From NCBI RefSeq assembly GCF_003576645.1, contig NC_044917.1:7908165-7972164 (forward strand): DNA of 64,000 nt, read 5' to 3'. A program made the translations under genes and the position numbers. Shown in pieces: positions 1 to 11,436 of this stretch. Numbering within the stretch: position 1 is the first letter of the stretch; each line of letters opens with the position of its first letter. The notes below the pieces were generated by a model. It had not been told where the DNA came from and ran no database searches. It was given only the letters and a program-made list of their open reading frames with translations. The DNA is from Ipomoea triloba. Taxonomy: Eukaryota > Streptophyta > Magnoliopsida > Solanales > Convolvulaceae.

Positions 1-447
1 TTTTTTTTTTTTTTTTTTTTTACATTGACGGAGGAAGAGGAAAGCCTCATCCAAAACTGGGGGGAAGAGGTAGTCACCATGTTTATTTTTTATTGGAAAA
101 TGTTGTTTACTCATAAATTCTCTAATGATGTGATTTATAATCATTGAGCACCTATGAATTAGTTGATTACACAGACTTGTAATAAATGGCTAAAGTGTAT
201 TGAATCTTGACATGTTAGGAGAAAAAATTAGGAATTAGGGGGAGAAATTTTGGATTGGCCAGAGGGAGTATAATAAAGTGACTAGATTTACAAATTAGTG
301 TACTATTTTAAGAACCAAAAGTGATTCTTACTCCATTTTAAATTGACAATTGATATATCATTATTGCATAGATAGAACTTGACATTATAAATACATGTAT
401 GGAGAGCAATATTCTTACAGAGTTACAGATTGTGCCAGAAACTCCAG
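1..447. other. Gene-free edge and 3' flank of the LPAAT gene
   Basis: The window opens with a run of about 21 T and continues as AT-rich DNA up to the LPAAT stop codon. The gene lies on the minus strand, so this is its 3' untranslated region and downstream flank. I see no coding frame, RNA gene or clear transposon end here. Confidence 0.5.
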
Positions 448-3400
448 CTATTCTACAAGAGGCTTTTGAGAGTGCGGCAGGTTGTTGACATAAACATCAT
501 GTACCAATCTTACATAGTCCCCGGTTTTGTCAGCCGTCCAATCATCAGTACTGATTGGAGGAAGAAGCTTGATGGTGAGGGGAGCTGGGCGTACATGCAA
601 GCTACCTTTCCTCCATGCCAGGTGAGTCCCTGTGAAGATGATTGGAACTATTGGGAGACGCGTTTCCAATGCCAAGTGCACAACTCCCTGCAACCCAACC
701 ACAAATTCTCCAGTTGAACATATTTTTAGATTTGGTATTAAAGTAGGAAGAGTTCAAGAATCTAGCTTACCTTTTTGAATGGCAGTAAGCGCCCATTCTG
801 TGATCTTGTACCCTCTGGGAATATGATTAAAGATAAATTGTTATCAACCACTGCACGAGCAGCCTGTTTCAGGGACAGCAACCGGTCAGCCAAGAAAATG
901 ATGAAACTTACAAGGGGAAGCAGACATTATCTTGCCATACCTTCTTCATGGATTCAATAGCAGCAGTTGGATTAGAACGGTTGATTCGGAGATGGTTTGC
1001 TAAAACATAGAGCTGTCCAAAGAGTGGGTAAAATATGATCTGAACAGAAAGAAAATAATAATAAGAGTTTCAGACAATGAGATATGTAATGAGTCAAACA
1101 GACATGCATAGGTGCAAAAACCTAACCTCTTTCTTTGCAATGCCAACGGTACCGGTAGGGGTCAACCACATAATGAGAAAGATATCGATGGGGGATGCAT
1201 GATTGCACACATAAATTGCCCTCTCCTTACAGTATTCTGCATTTTCAATCTTTATCGGATTTCCTAGAATCCACATCTGTAAACCCACGTAACAATCATA
1301 CATCTATCTGTTAAACAAATGAATGAGTTTTACTACATGTATTTTCAAATGTAGAGGGTTCTAATAAGCTATTTTTTTTCAGGTAAGTCCTAATATAAGT
1401 GTTTATATCAAGAATGGAAGTACAGATGAACATTTTCCCAAATGAATTGAAGCTTTTAGAGCAAGGCCATCAGTGGTTCATAGCGGGTTATTGTCAGAAG
1501 TGATAGTGAGGTGGATGAGAGATAGAAGAAGAGAGAAAAAAAAAAGTTCATTCTGCAAAAGAGGGGATAATGGCAGAAAATGGGCCCCACTAACATTAAC
1601 ATTCAGCCTCATCACGCGTGTGTGATGGGCAATTAGTGCACCCAGCGGGCGCGTGCACTGCCATTATCCCCGCTGGGCGCGTCAGGCGCGCCTGACTTTT
1701 CTTTCTTTTTTTTTTAAATCATATTTATTACTCCCCCGTCCCTAATTGTTTGTCTCATTTACTTTTTGCACGGGTTTTAATGCAACATAACAAATGATAT
1801 TAACTTTCCAATTTTGTCCTTCAAAAGTATGTGTAATTTGTACAAAGTACAATTGTACTTGTCTCATAATGGTCTAAAAAGTTGAAAAGTCAAAAAGGTA
1901 AATTGGGAAATGTAGAATGATAGTTATGTTCAATTTTAGAAAGAGGATACTATTTTGGGACAAACTAAAAATGAAAGTAAGACAGGTAAAATGGGACGGA
2001 GGGAGTATTATTTTTTTCTCTCTCCCCCATTTTCTCTTTCTTAATCACACTTACAAAAACTCCTCAATAACCGTGAAATATCCCCACTGATAAGGATGCT
2101 CTTACCATTTCAGTCAGACCAAGTACAAAAAGCAGTGGTTGTTGATAGGACATCAGATATAATGATTCATGAATTTAGTAATCCCATAAATTGAATGATG
2201 AATCCACTACCAAGTCAAGTCATAATGAGGTGTAATCTGTTAGACAAAAAGTATCATTTGCAGCAATGATTTATTGAGAAAGGTACATAGAATTGTTTGA
2301 GTCTAGGATAATGCATGACATGTCATGCCAAGACAAGACAAGTTAATCAACTCATTTCACCTTAAGATGGTAGGGAAAGGGAATACATCAAAACAGGAAC
2401 ACAATCAAACATTATTCTCTTCTATGTTTTCTTCTTCTTCTCCTTTAGTTTGTTTCATAATATTTTGTGGTAAAAGAGATATTGGTGTTCTATACTAAAT
2501 TGGATGGTATTATTAGAATATAGCATAAATGTCCTCATAGGTAGCTTGATCGGTTGATTCTTGAGTAAAACTGCACCCAAGATGTAGGAGGATTGAATCC
2601 GGGTAGCCATAGTATTAGTGCTGGGTAGCCATAGTATTAGTGCTGGAGGGCTGATTGATAAGTCATGAATAGAAATGTAAGAAAGAGAATTTAATTCATG
2701 AATAGAAATGTAGGAAAGAGAATTTAATTAATACTAAGGATGTGTTTGGAAGCCTGAAAAATGATTTCTGAAAATCATTTTCCGGGCTTTTGGTGTTTGG
2801 CTACACTTGGAAAACCCAATCAACAGAAAATGACTTCCAAAATGGCGGAAAATGACTTCCGCCCAATTTGGACGGAAGTCATTTTCCGCCGTTCAATTTC
2901 CAGCCGAAACCATGTGGTTTCCGCCGAAAACTAGAGCACGTGGTTTTCGGTGGAAACTAGATATGGTTTCTGCCAAAAATCGGAGGTTGTTTGTTTGTTT
3001 GTTTTTTTAAAAAAAATAAATATTAGTTTTAGTATTATTATAAATATTTTAATATTTTAAATAAAATAATAAAAATAGATAATTATACAATTCTACTCAT
3101 TTTCCAAAAAATGAACCAAATACACAAAGACAGTTTCCAAACTACATCCAAACACTAGAAATAAACCTATTTTCTAGAAAATGATTTATTTTTCAAAAAT
3201 CGTTTTCCTACTTTCCAAACACAACCTAAGACTTGTTCTAGGGACTAAATATGTCTTTTTCCAATCAAATAATAAATTTATAATCACTGTGAGTTGAAAA
3301 GGAAATATTATTCATTTTATTAATATCATAATAGTTACTTAAAAAGACAACCTTTTTTTATGATTAAGCATACAATTTTTTATTCCAAAAAAAAAAAATC

Positions 3401-3855
3401 ACTTTACTGGATAATTACGGCATCATCTACTGACAATATATTTGCATAAGATGCTACTCAAACACAAAATTCTAAACAAACTGTCCAGTTTGAATTCTAT
3501 AAATTAAAAAAAAAAAAAAACTTACCAACATTTTACCAGTGACATGGCCGTAGATATTGCCCTGTCTAATCCTCTGATACGGCCATGGCAGAAGCGGAAG
3601 CATGATTAATGCCCATATCAACGTGGTGACCATCATTGAAACGAAGCACACAATGATTCTGATCCACGATATCAACACTGAAACCCACCCATCGTCTTCC
3701 TCGTATACATCATCATCATCCTCTGCTTTCTGCTTCTGCTTCACCTCCTCCTTAACTATTTTTGCAGGTTTATCCAAATCCACGCCCGAACCCGCCTCAA
3801 AATAGCTCCCAAATCTCCTGCTTCTCACAAACGTACCTACCCCAAAATTCTCCAT
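448..3855 (-). CDS. Microsomal 1-acyl-sn-glycerol-3-phosphate acyltransferase (LPAAT), 5 exons
   Basis: Transfers an acyl group from acyl-CoA to the sn-2 position of lysophosphatidic acid, giving phosphatidic acid in the ER glycerolipid pathway. Exons (minus): 3526-3855, 1127-1276, 941-1039, 771-863, 448-687, all joined in phase 0, giving about 303 aa. The close match is to the coconut/Limnanthes-type microsomal LPAAT, which is about 308 aa. PlsC motifs are visible: NHASPID (N135, H136, D141), FPEGTR (208-213) and LPIVP (235-239). Exon 1 encodes an acidic, poorly conserved N-terminus followed by hydrophobic segments (around ISWIRIIVCFVSMMVTT) and the PWPYQRIRQGN motif. The start at 3855 is chosen because a consistent splice acceptor lies just upstream (3871-3872), which makes the longer frame intronic. 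Intron 1 (about 2.2 kb) is filled with MITEs. No broken residue or frameshift is seen, so the gene looks functional. Confidence 0.92.
1459..2101. mobile_element. Tourist-like (PIF/Harbinger) MITE in LPAAT intron 1
   Basis: Terminal inverted repeats begin GAGCAAGGCCATCAGTGG on the left and, reverse-complemented, GAGCATCCTTATCAGTGG on the right. TTA is present on both sides (1456-1458 and 2102-2104), the 3-bp target duplication of this superfamily. The interior is unusually GC-rich at 1620-1695, with repeated GGGCGCG-type motifs. A Stowaway element is nested inside. No transposase is encoded. Confidence 0.7.
1731..2005. mobile_element. Stowaway-like MITE nested in the Tourist-like element
   Basis: The ends read CTCCCCCGTCCCTAATTG and, in inverted form, CTCCCTCCGTCCCATTTTAC, flanked by TA (1729-1730 and 2006-2007). 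This is the Tc1/mariner-type Stowaway signature. It sits wholly within 1459-2101, so it inserted after the Tourist-like element. Confidence 0.75.
2738..3226. mobile_element. Tourist-like MITE in LPAAT intron 1
   Basis: The ends GGATGTGTTTGGAA and, inverted, GGTTGTGTTTGGAA are flanked by TAA on both sides (2735-2737 and 3227-3229). The interior carries mirrored TTTCCGCC/GGCGGAAA motifs. Fragments of similar elements end at about 6082 (CCAAACACACCC then TTA) and 47773 (CCAAACACAGCC then TAA). Just upstream, 2592-2735 holds two short direct repeats of about 24 and 34 bp. Confidence 0.65.
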
Positions 3856-4177
3856 TCCCTCAACTCGCCTCTGCATCAACAAATGAATAACAAAGCCGGT
3901 AATCAACAAACTTCAGTCTTTCTCCATTAAAATGGCAGAAATGACCAAAAAGGTTCAATCTTTCGAGACAAAACCATTTCAAAAAAACAAACATAGCTTC
4001 CAGGTGTCAAAAGAATAAAAGTTATTAAGTTCGTTGGAAACTACGGCTTACCCAGAATTGTTATATGGAAGTGTGGGCAAAGATCACTGAAACGGAAAAG
4101 GGAAGCTCAAGCTCAAGTCAAGTGTTGCTTGCAAGTATGCAAGAAGCTAAGGAAACAAGAAGTCAATAAGTATATAC
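3856..4177 (-). promoter_or_regulatory. LPAAT 5' leader with probable leader intron and TATA-like box
   Basis: Read on the minus strand, a TATATAC-like box lies near 4170-4177. A good donor (CTGG/GTAAGCC) at 4051-4050 and an acceptor (GATGCAG/AGGCG) at 3872-3871 would remove a leader intron of about 180 bp, leaving 3856-3870 as the last leader bases before the ATG. This is inferred from splice consensus only. Upstream, 4178-4291 holds nothing recognisable. Confidence 0.45.
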
Positions 4178-4746
4178 AAACGATGTAGACGCCCAATTCC
4201 GTGCTCCTATTCGATTGGATAACGTATGGCCATTTCCCATTTTCATAGTCTCTCTCATTCCACGTTAGGTAACATTTGATTTAGACCCACAGTCAAAACA
4301 TTGTACACCATTGTTTGGATGATATAATGAGTTGTTTGATTCCACGTAGTTGCAATTTAATTACAGTCTAATTTTTTGGCCATCTGAATTACAGTGTTTG
4401 GTTGAATTGTAATTCATACCCTCCTCATTTGAATTGCAATTCAATGGGAAATGAAAGGTAAAAGGGAGGAAAATGATTTTTTATCCTTGGTTATTATTAG
4501 AATTATTGTTATATTAGGATATTTTAGTCTTTACACCATTTTTTCCATTCTTATTTTCAATAATTTTATTCATTCCTACCAAACAATATAATTTGAATTC
4601 CTTACTTTATTACACCTTATTCTTTTTCAACCGAATTACAATTCATTACTGCAGTCATTTGCTCTCCCACAATATGACCCTGTTAAAATGATGCTGGATC
4701 AGGTACCTAAAACAAAAAATATTTTTGAGCTTTTTGCACATAGTCA

Positions 4747-4960
4747 TTTAAACCCTAAACCTGAGGGTCCCTCACCCCCTGCCTTGGGGATTGCGGGATC
4801 AGTAACTCAGAGTCTGAGTGCTTGCTTTTTGCCCTAAGGTTGAGATCCTTCCCTATTAAGGATTCAAACCCGGGTATTTGATGGGTCACTACACCCACAC
4901 TTAACCTTTTGACCACTGATCGAGCTATGTCCCGGGAGCACTCGGCCCGCAAACATGATT
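4747..4960 (-). mobile_element. tRNA-derived SINE-like sequence (also 13557-13770)
   Basis: On the minus strand there is a pol III B-box-like GGTTTGAATCC (near 4860-4870), with an A-box-like TAGCTCGATCAGTGG upstream (near 4915-4930), at the spacing of tRNA-derived SINEs. Target duplications and the poly-A tail are not clear, so the ends are approximate. Confidence 0.5.
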
Positions 4961-5506
4961 GTTTATGAGGGAGTATGACTTAAGTTTGCATGGTGCAGAT
5001 TGTTAGGAGCCTGAGCTATGAGGACCAGACAACACTATACATTAGGCTGAGCCAGATATTTAAGGAGAGGCAGCTTGGGAATTCATTAGCCTGATGGAAT
5101 GAAGTTCACATACACAAACACAATTGGATCAACCTTTAGCTTGATGCCACTGTGATACCAGCCCTGAGATTTGAAGGGATGGTGTATAGAATGATTGATT
5201 GATACTGGGAAAGAAATCTCCTCTGATCTGATATTACTTGTTTTTGTAAAACAGTGTGGAAGGCATGCATGCATGCACTTAAACATGTATGTTTGTTCTC
5301 CTGAGCTAAATCTGATTTCTTCAATTCTTTAAAAAAAGATGAACACCTTTGGTTTTTAGAATTTCTTTTCTATTGGTCTTATCTGTAGCCTACAGCTTGA
5401 AACTTCATGACAGAATACAAACTATTGCAACCTATATTGCAATCTAGGTTCTTAGAAGAAGAGACTGACAATTATAACTAATATATTCGAGATAGTAAGC
5501 AAGGTT

Positions 5507-5577
5507 GCACCAGTGGTCTAGTGGTAGAATAGTACCCTGCCACGGTACAGACCCGGGTTCGATTCCCGGCTGGTGCA
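5507..5577 (+). tRNA. tRNA-Gly (anticodon GCC)
   Basis: A 71-nt cloverleaf. The 7-bp acceptor stem GCACCAG/CTGGTGC is perfect and followed by discriminator A. The anticodon loop CTGCCAC carries GCC, and the T arm contains GGGTTCGATTCCC. There is no intron. It should decode GGC and GGU. Confidence 0.95.
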
Positions 5578-7791
5578 CTCTGAGGAGCTGTGATGAATTC
5601 GCGCATGAGTGGTGATTGGGTCGCCACGATTTGTCTGAATAATACTGGACGACTATCAGCGCATCTGAGCCCTTACTTTTTGTGACTTTTGCATTTTTAT
5701 TTCCACTAAAATCTCTCCACTTTGTGTAACACAATTTTGTCCTCAAAAAAATACTAATACGGAGTACTATTTTAGTAAATAATAATAATGTAGCATGACT
5801 TGATTAGCTCTTTTACCTTATCAAATAATGGAAGTAAAAAATATATTTCAGAGATAATTTTTTTTTAAAGGTGGTTGATCGTGTGTAAGACAAGTGATAC
5901 TTTTTTATGAGTTAACAAATATTACATTTTCACTAAGAAAAAGTAACATTGTGTGGTAAATAATAATAATGTAGCATTGTGTGGTATCCAAGCTACCACT
6001 AACTTCTTTCCTACTTCCAAACACCAAAAACTCAAAAAATGATTTCTGAAAATTATTTTTCGATTTTCCAAACACACCCTTAATCTAGGAATGGAAAATA
6101 ATATTTGGTATTCACTTTTTGATGTAGCATGACTTGATTAATTCTTTTACCTTATCAAATAGTGGAAGTAAAAAATATATTTAAGAGATAAAGATTTTTT
6201 TTTAAAGGTGGTTGATCGTGTGTAAGACAAGTGATACTTTTGATGAGTTAACAAATATTACATTTTCACTAATAATAAGTATTGTATGAGACTGTCTTAT
6301 CATAAAACATTCAATATTTTTTAGTTAAAATATAATATTTTTATGAGTGCATAAAAAAGTATTAAGTATATTGACTCTTTGTGCTTCAATAGGTTGAGAA
6401 AGTAGTTATGAACAAATACTACATTGTAATATAGTAAGTAGTATTAAAAAACGTATTTAATTTACCTAAAACTATTACATGTTTCACGCTGACTTTTTTA
6501 TTGATATCTTTTTAAAAATTAATTGATATTTTTTTAATAAAAATGTAATGTTTTTTAGTAAAGAAATTAGTATCATATGTTTGAAATTCGTTTTACATTT
6601 GTTTTTAGGATGCATTCCTTCCCAAAATAAATGACAAATTTTTTTATCCATGATTGGAGGATAAAGAATGTACCTGGAACTTTTTTCATAAGGAATATAC
6701 CTTAGTAGCTTCCCTTCTTACTTCAACACTTGACACTTTGGTAGGCCGGAATATACCATTATACCAATTCTTATATCATGGATTAGGATTTACAGTGTAC
6801 TTTGAATTTTGGTGCATAAATATGTGCCTTATATTATAAGTTTTTATATCTTGTATTATGAAATTATGTACCTTAAGTATATAAATATGTAAATGAAATA
6901 AATTAATGATTGTATCTTACTTAGGAAATAAAAAACTTTTAAGATATTGTGTTTCACACGTAAAAAGAAGACGGTGATAAAGTGTTTCTTTGCTTGTATG
7001 GAGTGTTAGGCCGGTTTCTTATACGAGATCCAAGTTGCTAACAAGTCATACACTCATACAACGGTTATTGAAATGGTTTTAAAGTTGAAGAATCTTGAAA
7101 TAAGAGGTTGGAAAGTGAAAAATAATATTGCAAAAGTTTTTTCAATATAAAAGTGATAATAATACGTGAATTTCATATTTTATCCATCAAATTTTAAAGG
7201 ATTTTTTTTTTTTAATTTTTTGTCAGGTTGAGACGGAAACCTAACATTGGGAACCAAACACATCACTTAACTCATAACTAGAGGGTTAAATATGTATACG
7301 TTCATAATTGAGCAATTGAATTAGAACTTATGTACACCTCAAGGACCAAAAATGTAATTTTCTTTTTAATTTATAAAAAAATTAACATTATATTATATTT
7401 GTTAAATAATTAAAAAAAAATGTATTTTATTTTGTATGTGGCATGCCGCATGCCAAATTAAGAGTTTGCCAGAAATTTGTTACTTATCTATAAATAATGT
7501 AAATTGTACACACTTTTATGCTAAACGATTATTGTATAACTTTTTTATTCGATGTTTTTTTAGTACTACCGACTCTATTACAATGTACTATTTGTTCATA
7601 ACTACTTTTTCAACCTACTGAAGCACAAAGAGTCAACAGTCGCCTCCACTGAGTCAAAGAATGCTACTTTTTATTCGATGTTTAAAAAAAAAATGTATAA
7701 ATTTGAAATCTAAAATTGCAGAAACCCTATTTGGACCAAACATTCGAATCCATGGATCTAATTACAATGGGCCGCAAACTTGTTGCTCTCC
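5578..7791. other. AT-rich intergenic DNA with local duplication and SINE fragments
   Basis: No gene is recognised. A segment of about 160 bp at 5785-5940 recurs at 6119-6270 with small differences, separated by a fragment of a GTGTTTGG-ended MITE near 6001-6082. SINE pieces of the family at 59235-59369 occur at about 6366-6455 (plus) and 7555-7665 (minus), both lacking the tRNA-like head. The same content recurs at 14388-16601. Confidence 0.5.
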
Positions 7792-7800
7792 CCAATTTCT

Positions 7801-8456
7801 CAACTGTTATACCCTACACCACGGTGCACGTACGTAAAACGATGTCGTTTCGGTGTTAGTAGACGCGAACGCGAATGACTTAGGGAATTCATTATCTATA
7901 ATGCACATAATCATTATCTATAATACACAAAACGTTTTCCTAGAATACACAGAATGTTTGCCCAGAATACAAAGAATATTGACACAAAATACACAAATGT
8001 TAGTGGACGCGAATGACTCCAGAAAATTCATTATCTATAATACACATAATTATTATATAGAATACACAGAACGTTTGTCTAGAATACACAGAATGTTTGC
8101 CCATAATACACAGAATATTGACGCAAAATACACAGAACTCATCCTCATAAAAATTCGAATGTACAAACACATCACAACATGTGTTACTAACATGAAATCA
8201 CAACATGTGTTACTAACATGAATACACAGAACGGTTGCCTATAATACACTGAACGGTTGCCTAAAATACACAGAATGATTGTCTGGAATACACAGAATAT
8301 TAACATAAATACAGAGACCGGCCAAAACGGAAAACATGATTTCTAAAAAAAACGGACGATTAATTTACAATGCTCAAAACGACGTCGTTTATTTACGTGG
8401 TGCACAGTGCTATGTGCACCGTGGTGCACAGTGCTATCTGCACAGTATAATTTGCC
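7801..8456 (+). mobile_element. MULE-type MITE with palindromic TIRs and minisatellite core, copy A (also 16611-17266)
   Basis: The 9-bp target duplication CCAATTTCT flanks the element (7792-7800 and 8457-8465). The ends are CAACTGTTATACC and TATAATTTGCC. Inside each end lies a GGTGCAC-type palindrome and then AAACGAYGTCGTTT. The core consists of degenerate units of about 20 bp containing AATACACAGAA. No transposase is present. It ends 133 bp before the start codon of the downstream gene. Confidence 0.75.
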
Positions 8457-8498
8457 CCAATTTCTAACGCGCCATATTTTCGTTTTCTTCAAATATTT

Positions 8499-8506
8499 TT
8501 TGGCGC
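8499..8506 (+). promoter_or_regulatory. E2F-like site TTTGGCGC (also 17309-17316)
   Basis: A perfect match to the TTTSSCGC consensus lies 84 bp before the ATG at 8590, in the short stretch between the MITE and the gene. A second GC motif (AACGCGCC) is at 8466-8473. This hints at S-phase or proliferation-linked expression, by inference only. No TATA box is evident. Confidence 0.4.
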
Positions 8507-8589
8507 AATTTCCCAAATCAACACATCTTCTCTCTCGCACAAATGCTCACCTTTCGCATCCCAAACCCTCGTTGCTTCCACCACTTCAC

Positions 8590-11436
8590 ATGGCGGATTT
8601 TGAACCTCCATCTTTCTCTCTAGGGCTCGATGACGAGCTCGATTCCGAGCCCAATTCTACTCCGGTACCTGTTCCATCTCCAAAACGTGCTAAAAGATTT
8701 CCAGCCAGTCTCCGGACAATTGCGGAGGATAATGACGATGATTTTGAGTTGCCGGGTCCGGGTCCTGACCCGAAATGTACGGATCCACCGCCGACACTGA
8801 AGCGCCTCCGACGTGGGCCCACCTCCTGCAAACCCACACCACCCCCCGAAAATCGGAATGCCAAGGAGGAGACGTGGCGTGATGTGGAAGACGAGATTGA
8901 AGAGTTCTCTTCCCAGGAAGATCGGCCTGAAGGTAAAAATATTTCAGCTTTTTAGTACTATTTCCTTTTGCCCTTTTAATTTTGCAATGTATGTTTTCAT
9001 ATTTTGAAATTATTTCTTGTAATTTGTCACTTGTCGAACATAACCTATGCTCCGTTAGAATCTTTTTAGGGTAATTACTGTTGGACGTTTATGTTTTTGC
9101 AATAACATAAAGAAGATAAATGAAGTATGTGTAAACCTATCCCAATTTGTGAGTTTATTTCTGGCGTGGTTTACATATTTCCAGATTTTGGAATGAAATT
9201 GAAGTATGGTGAGCTTGAGTAATATCTGCTACTGCAAAGTGATGCTACAATGCTGAAAAGCAGGAGGTTTTTGTTTACATAGTATTAAACTACACTTAAA
9301 ATGACTGCATTCCCTCTGTTTTTCCATGAAAATTGTGTTTCAGTGTCAAGATTCCAAATTTCACTAACATCCGCAACATGTGTGTTTGAGAATTTATCTT
9401 TTTTCTAAGAAAGAAAGACAGGTTAATGTGATTCATGACTACTTATTCATAGTTATGTGTTTTCATTAATAATATTTTGCACATACCCCTAGTCAAATTT
9501 TGCATTGTTCTCTATTATTTCTAAACCCTATTTATGGTTTAATATTGTACTAGTTTCATTATATGCCCTATTGCCCTGGTTCGTTTAGTTTTCTTACTGA
9601 AAGAAACTGGTAATTCTCCATGTCTACTGCAATTTCTGATCAATTTGGTCATTTGGTGCATACCTTTTTATGTAATTTATAACCACTAAGTTTGCCACAC
9701 TTTCTTATTTTCTATAAAAAAAAAATTAGATTTACATATTTGATAGCAGCCCCTAATTTTTTATATTAATTATCAGGTCATCCAAAAACCGTTAGGTCTG
9801 TATGTAGCAGTTCTAAAATTCCATTACACCGTCATGGGGAATTTTCCTCGCAGTTAGCCAGCCAAAGTACTGTGAAAAGGAGAAGAGAGGATACAGATTC
9901 TTTGGCATTTGAAAATATGGAAAAAAGTGACAATAAATTTGTATCCCCCAAGTTAACTGTTAGTCCTCTTAGAAGGTTCCAGTTGATTGATTCGGATTCA
10001 GATTCAGATGATCCATCCATAATTGAAAATCGGAAGAAAGATGAGAAAGTAGAGTCACCCAGTCAATGTGCGGTCTCAAACAAACAGAGCACAGCTAAAA
10101 CATCTCATGCGGCATCCCAGACCGATGATTTGTGGAAGGGTTTTATGACAGAGAAGGACTTCCATATTGCTACCCCTGCTTTGGATGAAGTTTGTGATGA
10201 ATATTTTAGATCTATGAGAGGTAGGGATGACATTCAGAATGTAAATGAAGGTTATCACCCAAAGAACAGTTTTGCTGAGAACAGTATGCAACAAAGGCAT
10301 ACAAGTCTTCTCTTTCCTGCTCATAGATCTATGAGAGGTAGGAATGACATTCAGAATGCAAATGAAGGTTATAACCCAAAGAACAGTTTCTCTGAGAACT
10401 GTATGCAACAAAGGCACACGAGTCCTCTCTTTCCTGCTCATAACTATTTTTTCAACAATGATTTAAGGATCCAAAAGCTAGTTCAAGACCGTCTGCGCCA
10501 CTTTTTTCCCTTGAGTGCCAATAATAGCCAAGGAAGCAAACAAAATGAAGGATCAGTTGATTACATGTATGTGCTCATATCTGTGCATTTTAAGTCTGTC
10601 AACTTGCATCACTTTCTATCACTTCTCTGTAACTGTTCCTTTCCCTGATTTTTTTTTTCAGAGGGCAATTTTCCCTTGGAGGACGTCCTGAGAAGCGAAC
10701 TGTAAAGGTTGCAGCTGAGGCAAGCTCAACAAAGAAGGGCAAAAAGAAAAATAATCCTAACGAGGCATCTCAAGCGGATGTGGGATGGGTGAACCCTAAG
10801 AACTCTGATGGGGTTCCAAAGGATGCTGGCAAGAGAAGGGTGCATGCAGCAGTTGGTAAATCAGCTTCAGCTGGGCATTGGTTCACGGCTGCAGATGGAA
10901 AGAGAGTAAGTTCAAGTTCATTATAAGTATCATTGATGATCTTCAGAAGTTCTCATCGTTATTTTCTGCATTTTGTCATGTTCATTATACATAGATGCCA
11001 AATGAAGTCTAGGATTCAATTACTTTGATCTTGTTCCTTTAACACTCTTGAAATTAATGGTGTCTCATCATTCTCATGTTGCTATTTATTAACCAAATCG
11101 TGCAATTAACTTAACACTGTTTACCAGGTTTATGTCACCAAAAACGGGCAAGAGCTGACTGGCCAAATCGCCTACAGACATTATAAAAAGGTAGGTTTCT
11201 ATCTATTCTTTCCAAATACGCTACATTAACATTCAACTCTTCATGAATTGTTTCACATTTGGCTTACCAACCTTTTGGATGTCAGCACCATTTTATCAAC
11301 TGGTTAACATGAATGGAAGAGTTTTAGTAATTGTGTGTTTGTTGATGGCATGCAGGAGAGCGGAGCAGGGTTCAAGAAGTCGAAAAAGAAAGCAACTGCC
11401 AATAAGAAATCATCTACCAATAACAAGAAGAGATAA
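8590..11436 (+). CDS. Unrecognised, probably nuclear plant protein, 506 aa, 5 exons (copy 1)
   Basis: Exons: 8590-8932, 9777-10566, 10662-10905, 11128-11190, 11356-11436; all junctions keep phase. The N-terminus (MADFEPPSFSL) is acidic and Pro-rich with basic SPKRAKRF and LKRLRRG patches. Exon 2 has a Ser/Asp run (DSDSDSDD) and a direct repeat of 39 aa (residues 259-297 and 298-336). Exons 3-5 give the best conserved-looking part: a Lys-rich linker, then GHWFTAADGKR|VYVTKNGQELTG|QIAYRHYKK, and a Lys/Ser/Asn tail resembling a nuclear or nucleolar signal. I know of plant proteins ending in a similar motif but cannot assign a function. The upstream in-frame ATG at 8407 is rejected because that stretch lies within the MITE. 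The start at 8590 follows the E2F-like site. Confidence 0.8.

Noticed and set aside
3856..3909. LPAAT start 18 codons upstream at 3909
   Set aside because: A splice acceptor at 3872-3871 and the length of known LPAATs favour the start at 3855; the extension would be leader intron.
8407..8589. Possible N-terminal extension of the 506-aa protein from an earlier ATG
   Set aside because: The extension lies largely in the MITE end and its target duplication, so it is unlikely to be translated; the ATG at 8590 follows a plausible short leader.
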